Position numbers and translations under genes: made by a program. The notes under the pieces are model-generated. The model did not search any database, was not told where the DNA came from, and saw nothing but the letters and a program-made list of their open reading frames with translations. Of a DNA stretch of 13,506 bases, positions 1 through 7,110 are shown one piece after another. The stretch covers positions 1-13,506 of the forward strand of contig JAISRI010000120.1 of the NCBI GenBank assembly GCA_031273735.1, in the 5' to 3' direction. Source of the stretch: Helicobacteraceae bacterium. Lineage in GTDB: Bacteria > Campylobacterota > Campylobacteria > Campylobacterales > SZUA-545. Position 1 is the stretch's first letter. Each line of letters starts with the position of its first letter.

Positions 1-23
1 ACGATCGGTAGGACATAACGTCG

Positions 24-1538
24 CTATGAGACGGAACGGGTGGCTTTCATTAGCTCGTGGTGGCTAAGTTTTGATAGCTCGATCGTTTCGTTTAGATCGA
101 GGTTTAACGCTTTTGCCAAACGTTCGCCGTAATTTCTATCGGCGTTATAGCAGTGCGCGGCGTGGCGCAACTGTATATTTTTGCTCGCGCCGTCGATATT
201 ACGCGCCGTGTTTTCGATCAGCGCTTGCTTTTGACTCTCGCTCATCAATCGGTAGAGGTCGCCCGCATAGATAAAGTTATCGTCGCTTTTATCGTCCTTT
301 GGCTCGTAGTAGTCCATCGCGCCTTGAATCTCTAGCGGCAGCTCTCTAAACTCCGGCTGTTCCGCCCACTGATCGTAGCTGTTAGGCTGGTAAGCGGTAG
401 TCGCGCCGTAATTGCCGTCGACGCGCATCTGCCCGTCGCGATGATAAGAATGTACGCGGGTTTTCGCCGCATTGACAGGGATTAAATGGTGATTGACGCC
501 AAGTCGATAGCGCTGCGCGTCGCCGTATGAAAAAAGCCGCGCCTGCAAGAGTTTATCGGGCGACAAACCGACGCCGGGAACGATATTCGCGGGATTAAAC
601 GCCGCCTGCTCCACGTCCGCGAAGTAGTTTTCTGGGTTGCGGTTTAACTCTAGAACGCCTACGTCGATCAACGGAAAATCCTTATGCCGCCATATTTTGG
701 TAATGTCGAAGGGGTTGTCGCTATGTTTTCGCGCCTGCTCCTCGCTCATTATTTGAACCTTCATATTCCAGCGCGGAAACTCGCCGCGCTCGATCGCCTC
801 GTATAGATCGCGCTGATGGCTCTCTCGATCATGCGCAATAATCGCCGCCGCTTCGTCGTCGGTTAGGTTTTTGATCCCCTGTTGCGACTTGAGGTGAAAC
901 TTTACCCAAACGCGTTCGTTTTTGTCGTTGATCAAGCTAAACGTGTGGCTTCCAAAGCCGTGCATATGCCGATATGTAGCTGGTATGCCGCGATCGGACA
1001 TTGTAATAGTAACTTGGTGAAGCGCCTCGGGAAGCATAGTCCAAAAGTCCCAGTTGTTTTGCGGCGATCGTAAGTTGGTCTTTGGATCGCGTTTAACGGC
1101 GTGATTAAGATCGGGAAAACGTAGCCCGTCGCGCAAGAAAAACACTGGCGTGTTGTTGCCGACAAGATCCCAATTGCCTTCTTCAGTATAGAATCTAACG
1201 GCAAAACCGCGAATATCTCGTTCCGCGTCAGCCGCGCCGCGTTCGCCCGCGACTGTGGAAAAACGGGCGAAAACCTCCGTCTGTTTGCCGATCTGCGAGA
1301 AAATCTTGGCTTTCGTGTAGCGCGTAATATCGTTTGTAACCTTAAACGTTCCAAACGCGCCCGATCCCTTAGCATGCATACGCCGCTCTGGAATGACCTC
1401 CCGATCAAAGTGCGCGAGTTTTTCTATAAACCAAGGGTTTTGTAGCGTCATAACGCCGCGTTCGCCCGCCGTGATAGAGTTGGTATTATCTACAACGGGC
1501 GCTCCCGCCGCCGTTGTAAGCCTTGTCGAATCGCTCAT
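24..1538 (-). CDS. katA: Catalase, haem-dependent monofunctional (KatA)
   Basis: This encodes a 504-residue catalase that converts hydrogen peroxide to water and oxygen in the cytoplasm. The length is typical of the small-subunit (clade 3) family. Visible active-site elements are the distal histidine H55 in RRMHAKG, the distal asparagine N128 in VGNNTPVFF, and the proximal haem-ligand tyrosine Y338 in RLFSYGDAQRYRLG. The core looks complete and in frame. The ATG start is supported by AAAGGAG six bases upstream (plus positions 1544-1550). The gene stands alone on the minus strand, with its own promoter in the 243-bp gap to the divergent gene at 1782. In Campylobacter, katA is controlled by PerR and Fur; I see no convincing operator here, so that regulation is only a family expectation. 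The stop (TAG) lies at the left edge of the window, so any terminator is outside it. Confidence 0.97.
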   Translation of the reverse strand: MSDSTRLTTAAGAPVVDNTNSITAGERGVMTLQNPWFIEKLAHFDREVIPERRMHAKGSGAFGTFKVTNDITRYTKAKIFSQIGKQTEVFARFSTVAGERGAADAERDIRGFAVRFYTEEGNWDLVGNNTPVFFLRDGLRFPDLNHAVKRDPKTNLRSPQNNWDFWTMLPEALHQVTITMSDRGIPATYRHMHGFGSHTFSLINDKNERVWVKFHLKSQQGIKNLTDDEAAAIIAHDRESHQRDLYEAIERGEFPRWNMKVQIMSEEQARKHSDNPFDITKIWRHKDFPLIDVGVLELNRNPENYFADVEQAAFNPANIVPGVGLSPDKLLQARLFSYGDAQRYRLGVNHHLIPVNAAKTRVHSYHRDGQMRVDGNYGATTAYQPNSYDQWAEQPEFRELPLEIQGAMDYYEPKDDKSDDNFIYAGDLYRLMSESQKQALIENTARNIDGASKNIQLRHAAHCYNADRNYGERLAKALNLDLNETIELSKLSHHELMKATRSVS

Positions 1539-1576
1539 TGAAACTCCTTTGCGTTTTTTGCTTTTATAAGCGTTAG

Positions 1577-1582
1577 ATTATA
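1577..1582 (-). promoter_or_regulatory. Probable -10 box of the katA promoter
   Basis: Read on the minus strand this is a perfect TATAAT, about 39 bases upstream of the katA ATG and preceded by a long AT-rich tract (about 1583-1620). No good -35 hexamer is present. That fits epsilonproteobacterial housekeeping promoters, which rely on an AT-rich upstream stretch instead. The predicted transcription start is near 1570. Confidence 0.55.
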
Positions 1583-1674
1583 GCCTAATTTAGAAAAATT
1601 ATTGATTAGTTAAGATTTTTATCCTCTTTACCTTCCTTTGAATAAGGAAATAACGCTCCGATCGTCAAAGCGAA

Positions 1675-1718
1675 GCCGCTCTTTAAGATCTGCGTAAAAG
1701 TTAGGCAAAAAGAGCGGC
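1675..1718. repeat. 10-bp perfect inverted repeat with 24-nt spacer
   Basis: GCCGCTCTTT (1675-1684) is perfectly inverted as AAAGAGCGGC (1709-1718). The right arm can pair instead with CCGCTCT at 1726-1732, forming a tighter hairpin with an 8-nt loop, so the two structures exclude each other. The element lies between the katA promoter and the promoter of the gene at 1782, in a gap where I recognise no gene. Its function is unknown. It could be an operator, a leader structure or part of a small RNA. Confidence 0.5.
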
Positions 1719-1735
1719 GCGGATACCGCTCTCTT
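1707..1735 (-). terminator. Terminator-like hairpin plus T-run, leftward
   Basis: On the minus strand AGAGCGG (plus 1726-1732) and CCGCTCT (plus 1711-1717) form a 7-bp GC-rich stem around an 8-nt loop. A T-run (plus 1707-1711) follows directly, and flanking bases can extend the stem with AT and GU pairs. This has the shape of an intrinsic terminator. It is odd because it lies upstream of the katA promoter and no leftward gene precedes it. It could end an antisense or small RNA, or insulate katA. Confidence 0.35.
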
Positions 1736-1748
1736 GCTTGCGGTTTGA

Positions 1749-1754
1749 TATAAT
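1749..1754 (+). promoter_or_regulatory. Probable -10 box for the PDC membrane protein gene
   Basis: A perfect TATAAT preceded by TTTGA lies 28 bases before the ATG at 1782. No matching -35 hexamer is seen at the usual distance. The implied transcript starts near 1761 and has a short leader carrying the AAAGGA ribosome site at 1771-1776. Confidence 0.5.
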
Positions 1755-1781
1755 GCCGCCGTAATTAGCCAAAGGAACAGA

Positions 1782-2690
1782 ATGACGATCAGAGATATTC
1801 AGCGATTTTCGGAGATTCGCTATCAAGCTAGGGCTTATCTATGCTATATCTTTTCAAGAAACTTTCAAAACCATATGCCCGAACCCGTTCTTGATCACGT
1901 CTTAACAAGGCTTGATAAGATCGCTCACGAGGTCGATAGTTTCGAGGCTCTATACGTGATCGATCCAAAGGGCGAACAGGTAACGAACAACATATCCAAA
2001 AACGCCGCTTTCGCGATCGGACAAGGAGTCGATCGAAGCGCAAAAGCCTATTTCTATCGCGCAGTCAAAGAGAGGCGTTGCGTGCTAACCGATCCGTATC
2101 CCTCTAGTCTTACCAATAATTTATCGGTAACGGCTTCGTTTCCCCTCTACGACGATAAAGGGGTTTTGCTCTACGTCGTTTGCATAGATATATCTTTAAA
2201 AGATATTTTGAATATTTCTGGCTCTACGAAGTTAGATCGTTTTTCGATCAACTTTTCAAAATTTGTCTATTCGCTTTTTGCTCTAGCGCTTTTTCTCGTC
2301 TCGTCTATCGTATTTTTTCACGGGATCGAGAGCGTTATAATGGGAGGGTTAAATCTGCTCGTTATAAACGTAGAGGAGCTGTTTAAAGCGACGATATTAT
2401 TAACGCTCTCTTTAGCGATATTCGATCTGGTGAAAACCATCTTTGAAGAAGAGGTGTTGGGACATAGCAAAAAAGAGCGCAACGGCATACATAAAACAAT
2501 GGTGAGGTTTCTCGGCTCGATCGTCATAGCGCTCGCGATCGAATCGTTGATGCTGGTGTTTAAGTTTGCCGCGAAAGAACAAACGGAGAACATTGGTTAC
2601 GCCGTGTTATTGCTAGTAGGCGTTACCTTTCTTTTGGTGGGGCTTTCGACATATCTTAAATTTGTCAATAAAAAAGGCGATAATCTATAA
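1782..2690 (+). CDS. PDC/Cache-like sensor membrane protein, four C-terminal helices
   Basis: This is a 302-residue protein of unknown function. Residues about 35-145 resemble a PDC/Cache ligand-sensing domain: a segment with YVIDPKGEQV, then AKAYFYRAV, TDPYPSS, and a final strand pattern PLYDDKGVLLYVVCIDIS. The rest is membrane, with hydrophobic segments at about 161-179, 200-219, 242-261 and 271-291. No signal peptide or first membrane helix precedes the sensor domain. The loop between helices 2 and 3 and the C-tail are rich in Lys/Arg, so the positive-inside rule puts the sensor domain in the cytoplasm. No kinase, GGDEF or chemotaxis output domain is present. The ATG has AAAGGA five bases upstream and its own likely promoter. 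The gene is monocistronic and converges with the PhoH gene. Similar proteins occur, as far as I recall, across Campylobacterota without an assigned role. Confidence 0.8.
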   Translation: MTIRDIQRFSEIRYQARAYLCYIFSRNFQNHMPEPVLDHVLTRLDKIAHEVDSFEALYVIDPKGEQVTNNISKNAAFAIGQGVDRSAKAYFYRAVKERRCVLTDPYPSSLTNNLSVTASFPLYDDKGVLLYVVCIDISLKDILNISGSTKLDRFSINFSKFVYSLFALALFLVSSIVFFHGIESVIMGGLNLLVINVEELFKATILLTLSLAIFDLVKTIFEEEVLGHSKKERNGIHKTMVRFLGSIVIALAIESLMLVFKFAAKEQTENIGYAVLLLVGVTFLLVGLSTYLKFVNKKGDNL

Positions 2691-2735
2691 CCGTTTAATT
2701 CGCTTTCGCGCCTACGCAAAAAGGAGCGGATTTAT

Positions 2736-4070
2736 TTACAGGTTTTGCCCAAACCAGCGCGAAATATCCGATCGAATCGTGTTGCGCAGTTGAACGCCCG
2801 CTACAAAGTCGCTAATATGCGCCTTTTTAAGTAGCGTTACAAGCCCGTTGCGATCTTGCGTTAGATACGGATTATCCACCTGTTCCAAGTCGCCCAAAAA
2901 GACGATGCGCGATCCCTTTCCAAGCCGCGTGCCAAGCAGTTTTACGTCGGCGATCGACGCGTTTTGCGCCTCGTCGAATATAACGAACTTGCGCGAGATT
3001 GTAACGCCTCTCGCGTGCGCTAGATCGACCATCTCTATATTGTTCTTTTCCATAAAGCGTTTTGTGGCGGCTTTGCTCTCCATCGTATTAACGTCGCCGC
3101 TGTATTCGATCGCGTTTTTAAGCGACTTTTTGCGAAGCTCCTCGATAATTAAATTGATCGCGCTAAAAAGCGGATACATAAAATAGCTTAATTTTCGCTC
3201 TTCGTCGCCCGCTCTATATCCTAAACGCTCTGCGCTCGTAACCGCTTCGACCGTATTTCTTAGATATACGATTCCATCAACGATTTCTTGTTCGCACAAA
3301 ATTAAGCCCGCTTGCAACGCCATTAAGGTTTTCCCGCTTCCCGTGCTACCGCTGATCGCCGTTACTTTGTTTTGCGGGTGCGTCAAAACGTTTAACATAA
3401 ACTTCTGCTCTAAATTGTGCGGCGCGACGATCAAAGCGTTGTTTTCGTAGAGCTTATCAAAACGTTGCTCCTCTTTATGTCCGCCTACCTCTATATAAAA
3501 GCGCGGTCGCCCATTTTCGTCTGTCTCTTCATATTGCGCCCATTCCGTTTTGCTTGCGTTTGGATTATTAACGCCCGCTTTGTGAAAAAACTCAAGAGTT
3601 TTATAATCGCTTACGGTGTCTTCGCTAAAAAGCTCGCTCTTTACGCCTCTCGTTAGCGCGATAATCTTAAACGATATATCGTTTGTGATCAGGTTTAGGT
3701 TGTAGCTCTTAGCGACTTCTAAAATTTTCAAATCGTTTCGATCGTTCTGCTCGTCGTAGTTTTCGCGATGAATTACGACGATTTTTAATTTGCCTTTTTC
3801 GCCGCCTTGATCGCAAGAAAACTCGTAGAAACGATCGCCCTCTTTGCTTTCGCCTTTTAACTTGGCGCTCGTCTTTGCGGCGCTACCGATAAATATGCGG
3901 AAAAAAGCGCGGGCGAAAAAGCCGATATTAGCGCGTTCCATCTTTTTGCGATCGAGTTCCTCTAAAACGATATTGGTGATATAAACGCTATTTTCGCCGT
4001 CGCTTGATAGGGAGTAGAGATTGTCGGGATTATCGAGTATAACCGAAGTGTCTATTAGAAAGCGTTTTCG
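2736..4070 (-). CDS. PIN domain-PhoH family ATPase (YlaK/PhoH2-like), body of the gene
   Basis: The gene starts at a TTG at 4073 (445 residues); its first codon is given as a separate start entry. An N-terminal PIN ribonuclease-like domain (about 1-145) carries the acidic residues D8, E38/E39, D114 and D132 (LITND). A PhoH P-loop ATPase domain follows (about 205-445), with Walker A GSTGSGKT at 242-249, Walker B VIFDEAQN at 364-371, a GD sensor at 394-395 and basic residues R430 and R434 near the end. All catalytic positions look intact. Members of the PIN-PhoH (PhoH2) family have been described as RNA helicases with ribonuclease activity; the physiological role in Campylobacterota is not established. 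It is the last gene of the hemL operon, 11 nt after the membrane protein gene. No small antitoxin-like gene precedes it, unlike mycobacterial phoH2. Confidence 0.93.
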   Translation of the reverse strand, partial: RKRFLIDTSVILDNPDNLYSLSSDGENSVYITNIVLEELDRKKMERANIGFFARAFFRIFIGSAAKTSAKLKGESKEGDRFYEFSCDQGGEKGKLKIVVIHRENYDEQNDRNDLKILEVAKSYNLNLITNDISFKIIALTRGVKSELFSEDTVSDYKTLEFFHKAGVNNPNASKTEWAQYEETDENGRPRFYIEVGGHKEEQRFDKLYENNALIVAPHNLEQKFMLNVLTHPQNKVTAISGSTGSGKTLMALQAGLILCEQEIVDGIVYLRNTVEAVTSAERLGYRAGDEERKLSYFMYPLFSAINLIIEELRKKSLKNAIEYSGDVNTMESKAATKRFMEKNNIEMVDLAHARGVTISRKFVIFDEAQNASIADVKLLGTRLGKGSRIVFLGDLEQVDNPYLTQDRNGLVTLLKKAHISDFVAGVQLRNTIRSDISRWFGQNL

Positions 4071-4073
4071 CAA
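4071..4073 (-). other. TTG start codon of the PIN-PhoH gene
   Basis: Read on the minus strand, TTG at 4073-4071 opens MRKRFLIDTS, the standard first strand of a PIN domain with catalytic D8. GGAG sits six bases upstream, just after the TAA of the preceding gene. No ATG or GTG start fits without removing the first catalytic aspartate, so the full coding region is 2736-4073. Confidence 0.85.
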
Positions 4074-4084
4074 GATTTTCTCCG

Positions 4085-4573
4085 TTATTTTTCGCGTTTT
4101 TTAGCAATTTGCGTTCCGATCGCGGCGAAAATTAACGCCGAAATCGGAAGAGTAGCCAAGCCTATCAGAAACGGCGCGGGCGCGAAGGCGCCGCCGGAGT
4201 AGAGCGCGAAAAAGCCTAAAACAAAAACGGCGTAGGCAAAAATCCGCGAAAGAGAAAACGATCGCATCGCGTAAAAGGCTTTAGTTTTAAGCGGCGTTTT
4301 AGGATCATCTTGCGTCTGTTCGTTTTGCTCTTGCGGCGTATCTTCATCGTAAAGTTTTTCTTTGTCGTCGATCGTATCCAAAACGCCGTCGCTATTTTTT
4401 ACCGCTTCCAAAACGATCTTGCGTTGCGCCGCAAACGAAGCGATCGCCACAAGAAACGATCCAATCGCGGCGCTAATCGCGTTAACAATCCACAAAAAAC
4501 CGCCAAAAAAACCCAAAGCCGCCGCGATTATAACGGCGATCGCGGCATAGACGGCGCCAAAACGCGCGATCAA
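4085..4573 (-). CDS. Small four-helix membrane protein in the hemL operon
   Basis: This is a 162-residue protein with no function I recognise. Hydrophobic segments lie at about 7-28, 30-49, 109-126 and 132-154. A hydrophilic acidic loop (about 55-100, rich in D, E, Q and K) separates the two helix pairs, and the tail is basic (AKKREK). The start is a TTG overlapping the stop of the AtpZ-like gene as TTGA. Its ribosome site GAGGA lies six bases upstream, inside the codons of that gene's acidic C-terminus. No in-frame ATG occurs before residue 103. In C. jejuni a predicted integral membrane protein also sits beside hemL (Cj0852c, from memory), so the neighbourhood appears conserved. A link to haem synthesis or to the ATP synthase is only contextual. 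Confidence 0.8.
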   Translation of the reverse strand: MIARFGAVYAAIAVIIAAALGFFGGFLWIVNAISAAIGSFLVAIASFAAQRKIVLEAVKNSDGVLDTIDDKEKLYDEDTPQEQNEQTQDDPKTPLKTKAFYAMRSFSLSRIFAYAVFVLGFFALYSGGAFAPAPFLIGLATLPISALIFAAIGTQIAKKREK

Positions 4574-4860
4574 TCTTCGTCCTCGTCTTCGTCGTCTTTG
4601 TCTTTTCGTTTGTAGCGCGGGTTATTTTCTAGCTCGTTCATCTCGCGGCGTAGCTTTTTATACGCCTTTACAAAGTTTGAGATCGCGGCGGCGACTCCCA
4701 AAAGAATTCCCGCGTAAAGAAGCCATTCGTAGCCAAATAGCCGTTTTAACCCAATTCCTAGCCCGGCGCCGATCGCTACGGCGACTACCATCGAGATCGC
4801 TAAACTTAGATCGCCCGCGCCTTTGATAATTTTTTTCGCGGCGCTATCGTTTTCGTTCAT
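4570..4860 (-). CDS. AtpZ/AtpI-like two-helix membrane protein
   Basis: This is a 96-residue protein with two membrane helices (about 18-38 and 45-65). The pattern GAGLGIGLKRLFGYEWLL, followed by a second helix ending in SNFVKAYKKLRRE, matches the AtpZ/AtpI family (ATPase_gene1, PF09527), often found with F1Fo ATP synthase genes and implicated in c-ring assembly or Mg2+/Ca2+ transport. The tail after residue 78 is highly charged and ends in an Asp/Glu run. Both ends overlap neighbours by four bases: its ATG overlaps the hemL TGA as ATGA, and its own TGA overlaps the TTG of the next gene. Translation of the three genes is therefore probably coupled. No other ATP synthase gene is in the window, so the family name is firmer than the function. 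Confidence 0.8.
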   Translation of the reverse strand: MNENDSAAKKIIKGAGDLSLAISMVVAVAIGAGLGIGLKRLFGYEWLLYAGILLGVAAAISNFVKAYKKLRREMNELENNPRYKRKDKDDEDEDED

Positions 4861-6155
4861 ATTGTTTCTTTGCTCGATTCTTGCATCGCTTCTTGCGCCG
4901 CTATGATCGTCGTTTTTATCATATCGTCGCTTGTCGCAAAAGAGATAAAACCCGTTTCAAATTGGCTTGGCGCGAGATAAACGCCGCGTTTTAGCATAGC
5001 GCCGTGAAATCTAGCAAAACGCGCCGTATCGCTTTGTAACGCTTGCGCGAAGTTAGAAACGGGCTTTTTGTTAAAGAAAAAGCCGAACATAGAGCCTCTG
5101 TATTCGATCCGCAAAGCCGCGCCCGCCGACTCCGCCGCCGCCGCCAAAGCGCCCGTCAGCCGTTTTGCGCGGTTTGTTAACGTTTTGTAAAGATCGGGCG
5201 TATCGATTAGTATCTTCAGCGCGGCGATACCAGCCGCCGTCGCTACGGGATTACCGCTTAACGTTCCCGCCTGATAGACCTTGCCGATCGGGCTAAGCGC
5301 GTCCATAATCTCCTTTTTCGCGCCGAGCGCCGCCACGGGCAAGCCGCCGCCGATTACCTTACCAAACGTTACTATGTCGGGCAAAACGTCGGTAAAACCG
5401 CAAGCGCCGCGCAAAGAGGCTCTAAAACCGCTCATCACCTCGTCGAAAATTAGCAAAGCGCCATACCGATCGCACAGATCGCGAAGCGCCCTCAAAAACT
5501 CTTCGCTCGCGCAAACCAAGCCCATATTACCCGCGATCGGCTCGATAACGATCGCGGCAATATCGCTATGCTCGTCGAATAGCCTTTGAACGCCCGCGAC
5601 GTCGTTATATTCCGCAAGCAAGGTATGTTTGGCAAAATCGTTAGGAACGCCGGGCGAGCTAGGAGCGCCAAAGGTCGCCGCGCCGCTACCCGCCTCGACA
5701 AGAAGGCTATCGCTATGCCCGTGATAGCAACCCTTAAACTTGACGATTTTATCGCGCCTAGTTACGCCCCGCGCCAGACGAATCGCGGTCATTACCGCCT
5801 CCGTTCCAGAGCTAACAAAGCGCAACTTGTCCAGAAAGCTATAAACCGAAAGGATCAACTCCGCAAGCTCCGATTCGAGCAGAGTCGGCGCGCCGAAACT
5901 TAGTCCTTTTTTGGCGGTTTTGATTACCGCGTCGATTACCTCCGCGCGGGCGTGTCCGAGTATCAGCGCTCCCCAACTTTGAACAAAGTCGATATAGTCG
6001 TTTCCTTCAATATCAAAAACCAAACCGCCCTCGCCGCGATCGATAAAAGGCGGCGTTCCCCCGACGCTCTTAAAGGCGCGAACGGGGCTATTAACCCCGC
6101 CCGGAAATAGCTTTTGCGCCGCCTCGAACGCCGATTTATTATCTATAAAAGCCAT
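4857..6155 (-). CDS. hemL: Glutamate-1-semialdehyde 2,1-aminomutase
   Basis: HemL is a PLP-dependent cytoplasmic enzyme that converts glutamate-1-semialdehyde to 5-aminolevulinate in the C5 haem pathway. The 432-residue length is normal. Diagnostic elements include FPGGVNSPVRAF near the N-terminus, SSGTEAVMTAIRLAR, FKGCYHGHSD, VIEPIAGNMG, the PLP-loop LLIFDEVMSGFR, and the Schiff-base lysine in TFGKVIGGGLPVAA (K266 from the ATG). QAGTLSGNPVA follows. I chose the ATG at 6155, not the TTG directly before it, because AAGGA sits five bases from the ATG but only two from the TTG. It is the first gene of a leftward operon with the AtpZ-like, membrane protein and PIN-PhoH genes, and it overlaps the AtpZ-like gene by four bases. 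All key residues are present. Confidence 0.97.
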   Translation of the reverse strand: MAFIDNKSAFEAAQKLFPGGVNSPVRAFKSVGGTPPFIDRGEGGLVFDIEGNDYIDFVQSWGALILGHARAEVIDAVIKTAKKGLSFGAPTLLESELAELILSVYSFLDKLRFVSSGTEAVMTAIRLARGVTRRDKIVKFKGCYHGHSDSLLVEAGSGAATFGAPSSPGVPNDFAKHTLLAEYNDVAGVQRLFDEHSDIAAIVIEPIAGNMGLVCASEEFLRALRDLCDRYGALLIFDEVMSGFRASLRGACGFTDVLPDIVTFGKVIGGGLPVAALGAKKEIMDALSPIGKVYQAGTLSGNPVATAAGIAALKILIDTPDLYKTLTNRAKRLTGALAAAAESAGAALRIEYRGSMFGFFFNKKPVSNFAQALQSDTARFARFHGAMLKRGVYLAPSQFETGFISFATSDDMIKTTIIAAQEAMQESSKETI

Positions 6156-6180
6156 CAAAATCCTTATGTTTGGTAAAATA

Positions 6181-6198
6181 CGCGTTAACTAAAACGCG
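6181..6198. repeat. Inverted repeat in the hemL 5' leader
   Basis: CGCGTT (6181-6186) is inverted as AACGCG (6193-6198) around a 6-nt spacer. It lies between the hemL ribosome site and the overlapping -10 candidates, so it would be in the hemL leader or act as a small operator. Confidence 0.35.
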
Positions 6199-6206
6199 GC
6201 GATTGC

Positions 6207-6231
6207 GTTATACTTATCAAAGAATTATAAA
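6207..6231. promoter_or_regulatory. Divergent promoter region, hemL operon and c-di-GMP operon
   Basis: Only 100 bp separate the hemL ATG (6155) and the TTG at 6256. For leftward transcription TATAAT is read on the minus strand at plus 6224-6229, giving a leader of about 60 nt. For rightward transcription TATACT (6209-6214) or TATAAA (6226-6231) are candidates. No clear -35 hexamers are seen. Whichever rightward box is used, the two polymerase footprints would overlap, so the two operons may compete for transcription. Confidence 0.4.
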
Positions 6232-6255
6232 AGCGTTTGGCTAAAAAGGCGTCGA

Positions 6256-7110
6256 TTGAAACATTCTATCGTTTGTATCTTAGCGTTTTTTCTATGCGTC
6301 GTCGCGGCGCGCGGCGCCGATCAAAACGATTCTTCGCCTATAAAATACAATTTTGGAATCGCCCCATTTAGCTCCGCTCCCAAACTGATAAAAACGCATC
6401 GTCCGCTCGCCGATCATCTAGCCGCCGAGCTAAACGCTCAAGTAATACTCTATACCTCGATCGACCACGAGCGTTTTTTACAAGAGGGCATAAACGGGCG
6501 CTTTCATATCGTAACCACGCCCGCGCACTTCGCGCCTTTCTTTGTCGACGCGGGTTTTACGCCGATTGTCAAATATAAAAACGTGCTGGACTTTATCTTT
6601 GTCGTTCGCAAAGACGGCGGTATTTCCAAAGCGGGCGATCTTAAAGGCAAGCGCGTCGGGTTGACCGATTATCTTTCGCTTTATTACGTCGTGGGTTTGC
6701 GCTGGCTAGACGATCATGCAGATATGATCGGCGGCGATTGTACGATTGTCGAAGAGCCTAGCCATGCGGCGGCAATCGCCTCTGTGGCGGCAAAAAAGAT
6801 CGACGCGACGATTACGGGCACGCCGCCCTATTTGATCGTCGGCGCGGAGTTTCGCGCCCAAACAAAACCGCTTATTTTTGAGGCGATCGAGCTTCCGAGC
6901 TTAATCACGATGGCGCATAGTTCTTTAGGCGCGGAGGCGATCGAGGATATACGCCGCGCGCTTTATTCGTTTGCGAAAACCGACAAAGGAAAGACGTTTT
7001 TTGAAAGTTTAAACTACGGCGGTTACGTCAAAGCGAACGAAAAAGATATACGGTTGGCTAGAGAAACATACGCGCCGCTTGTCGAAGAGTTGTTAAAGGC
7101 TGAACGATGA
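6256..7110 (+). CDS. PhnD-like periplasmic substrate-binding protein
   Basis: This is a 284-residue secreted solute-binding protein of the phosphate/phosphite/phosphonate (PhnD, PF12974) type. The signal peptide is MKHS followed by a hydrophobic core (about 5-17) and a likely cut near AARG-AD. The mature part shows the family pattern: YNFGIAPFSS, RPLADHLAAELN, a strand with DFIFVVRKDGGI, DLKGKRVGLTD (about 128-137), and IDATITGTPPY. The TTG start is chosen because it directly opens the signal peptide and has AAAAAGG about six bases upstream. No ABC permease or ATPase gene is nearby. Instead the stop overlaps the ATG of a membrane GGDEF-EAL gene as ATGA. I infer that it acts as a ligand sensor presenting its state to that protein, as PotD-like NspS does with MbaA in Vibrio cholerae. 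The ligand is unknown. Confidence 0.85.
   Translation: MKHSIVCILAFFLCVVAARGADQNDSSPIKYNFGIAPFSSAPKLIKTHRPLADHLAAELNAQVILYTSIDHERFLQEGINGRFHIVTTPAHFAPFFVDAGFTPIVKYKNVLDFIFVVRKDGGISKAGDLKGKRVGLTDYLSLYYVVGLRWLDDHADMIGGDCTIVEEPSHAAAIASVAAKKIDATITGTPPYLIVGAEFRAQTKPLIFEAIELPSLITMAHSSLGAEAIEDIRRALYSFAKTDKGKTFFESLNYGGYVKANEKDIRLARETYAPLVEELLKAER

Noticed and set aside
932..1408. A 158-codon open frame antisense-shifted within katA, and other long overlapping frames such as 10872-11507
   Set aside because: They lie wholly inside well-supported genes, show no family motifs and have no convincing ribosome sites. Few stop codons arise from the base composition.
1583..1620. PerR- or Fur-box upstream of the katA -10
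   Set aside because: The AT-rich stretch contains only a loose partial match to the PerR palindrome. AT-rich promoter DNA gives such matches by chance.
2698..2735. Bidirectional terminator between the convergent genes
   Set aside because: Only a short GCG/CGC stem with an asymmetric internal loop and no clean T-run can be formed, so a terminator here is plausible by position but not supported by sequence.
6156..6158. TTG immediately upstream of the hemL ATG as a start codon
   Set aside because: AAGGA lies only two bases from this TTG but five from the ATG at 6155, and the extra residue has no counterpart I know in HemL proteins.
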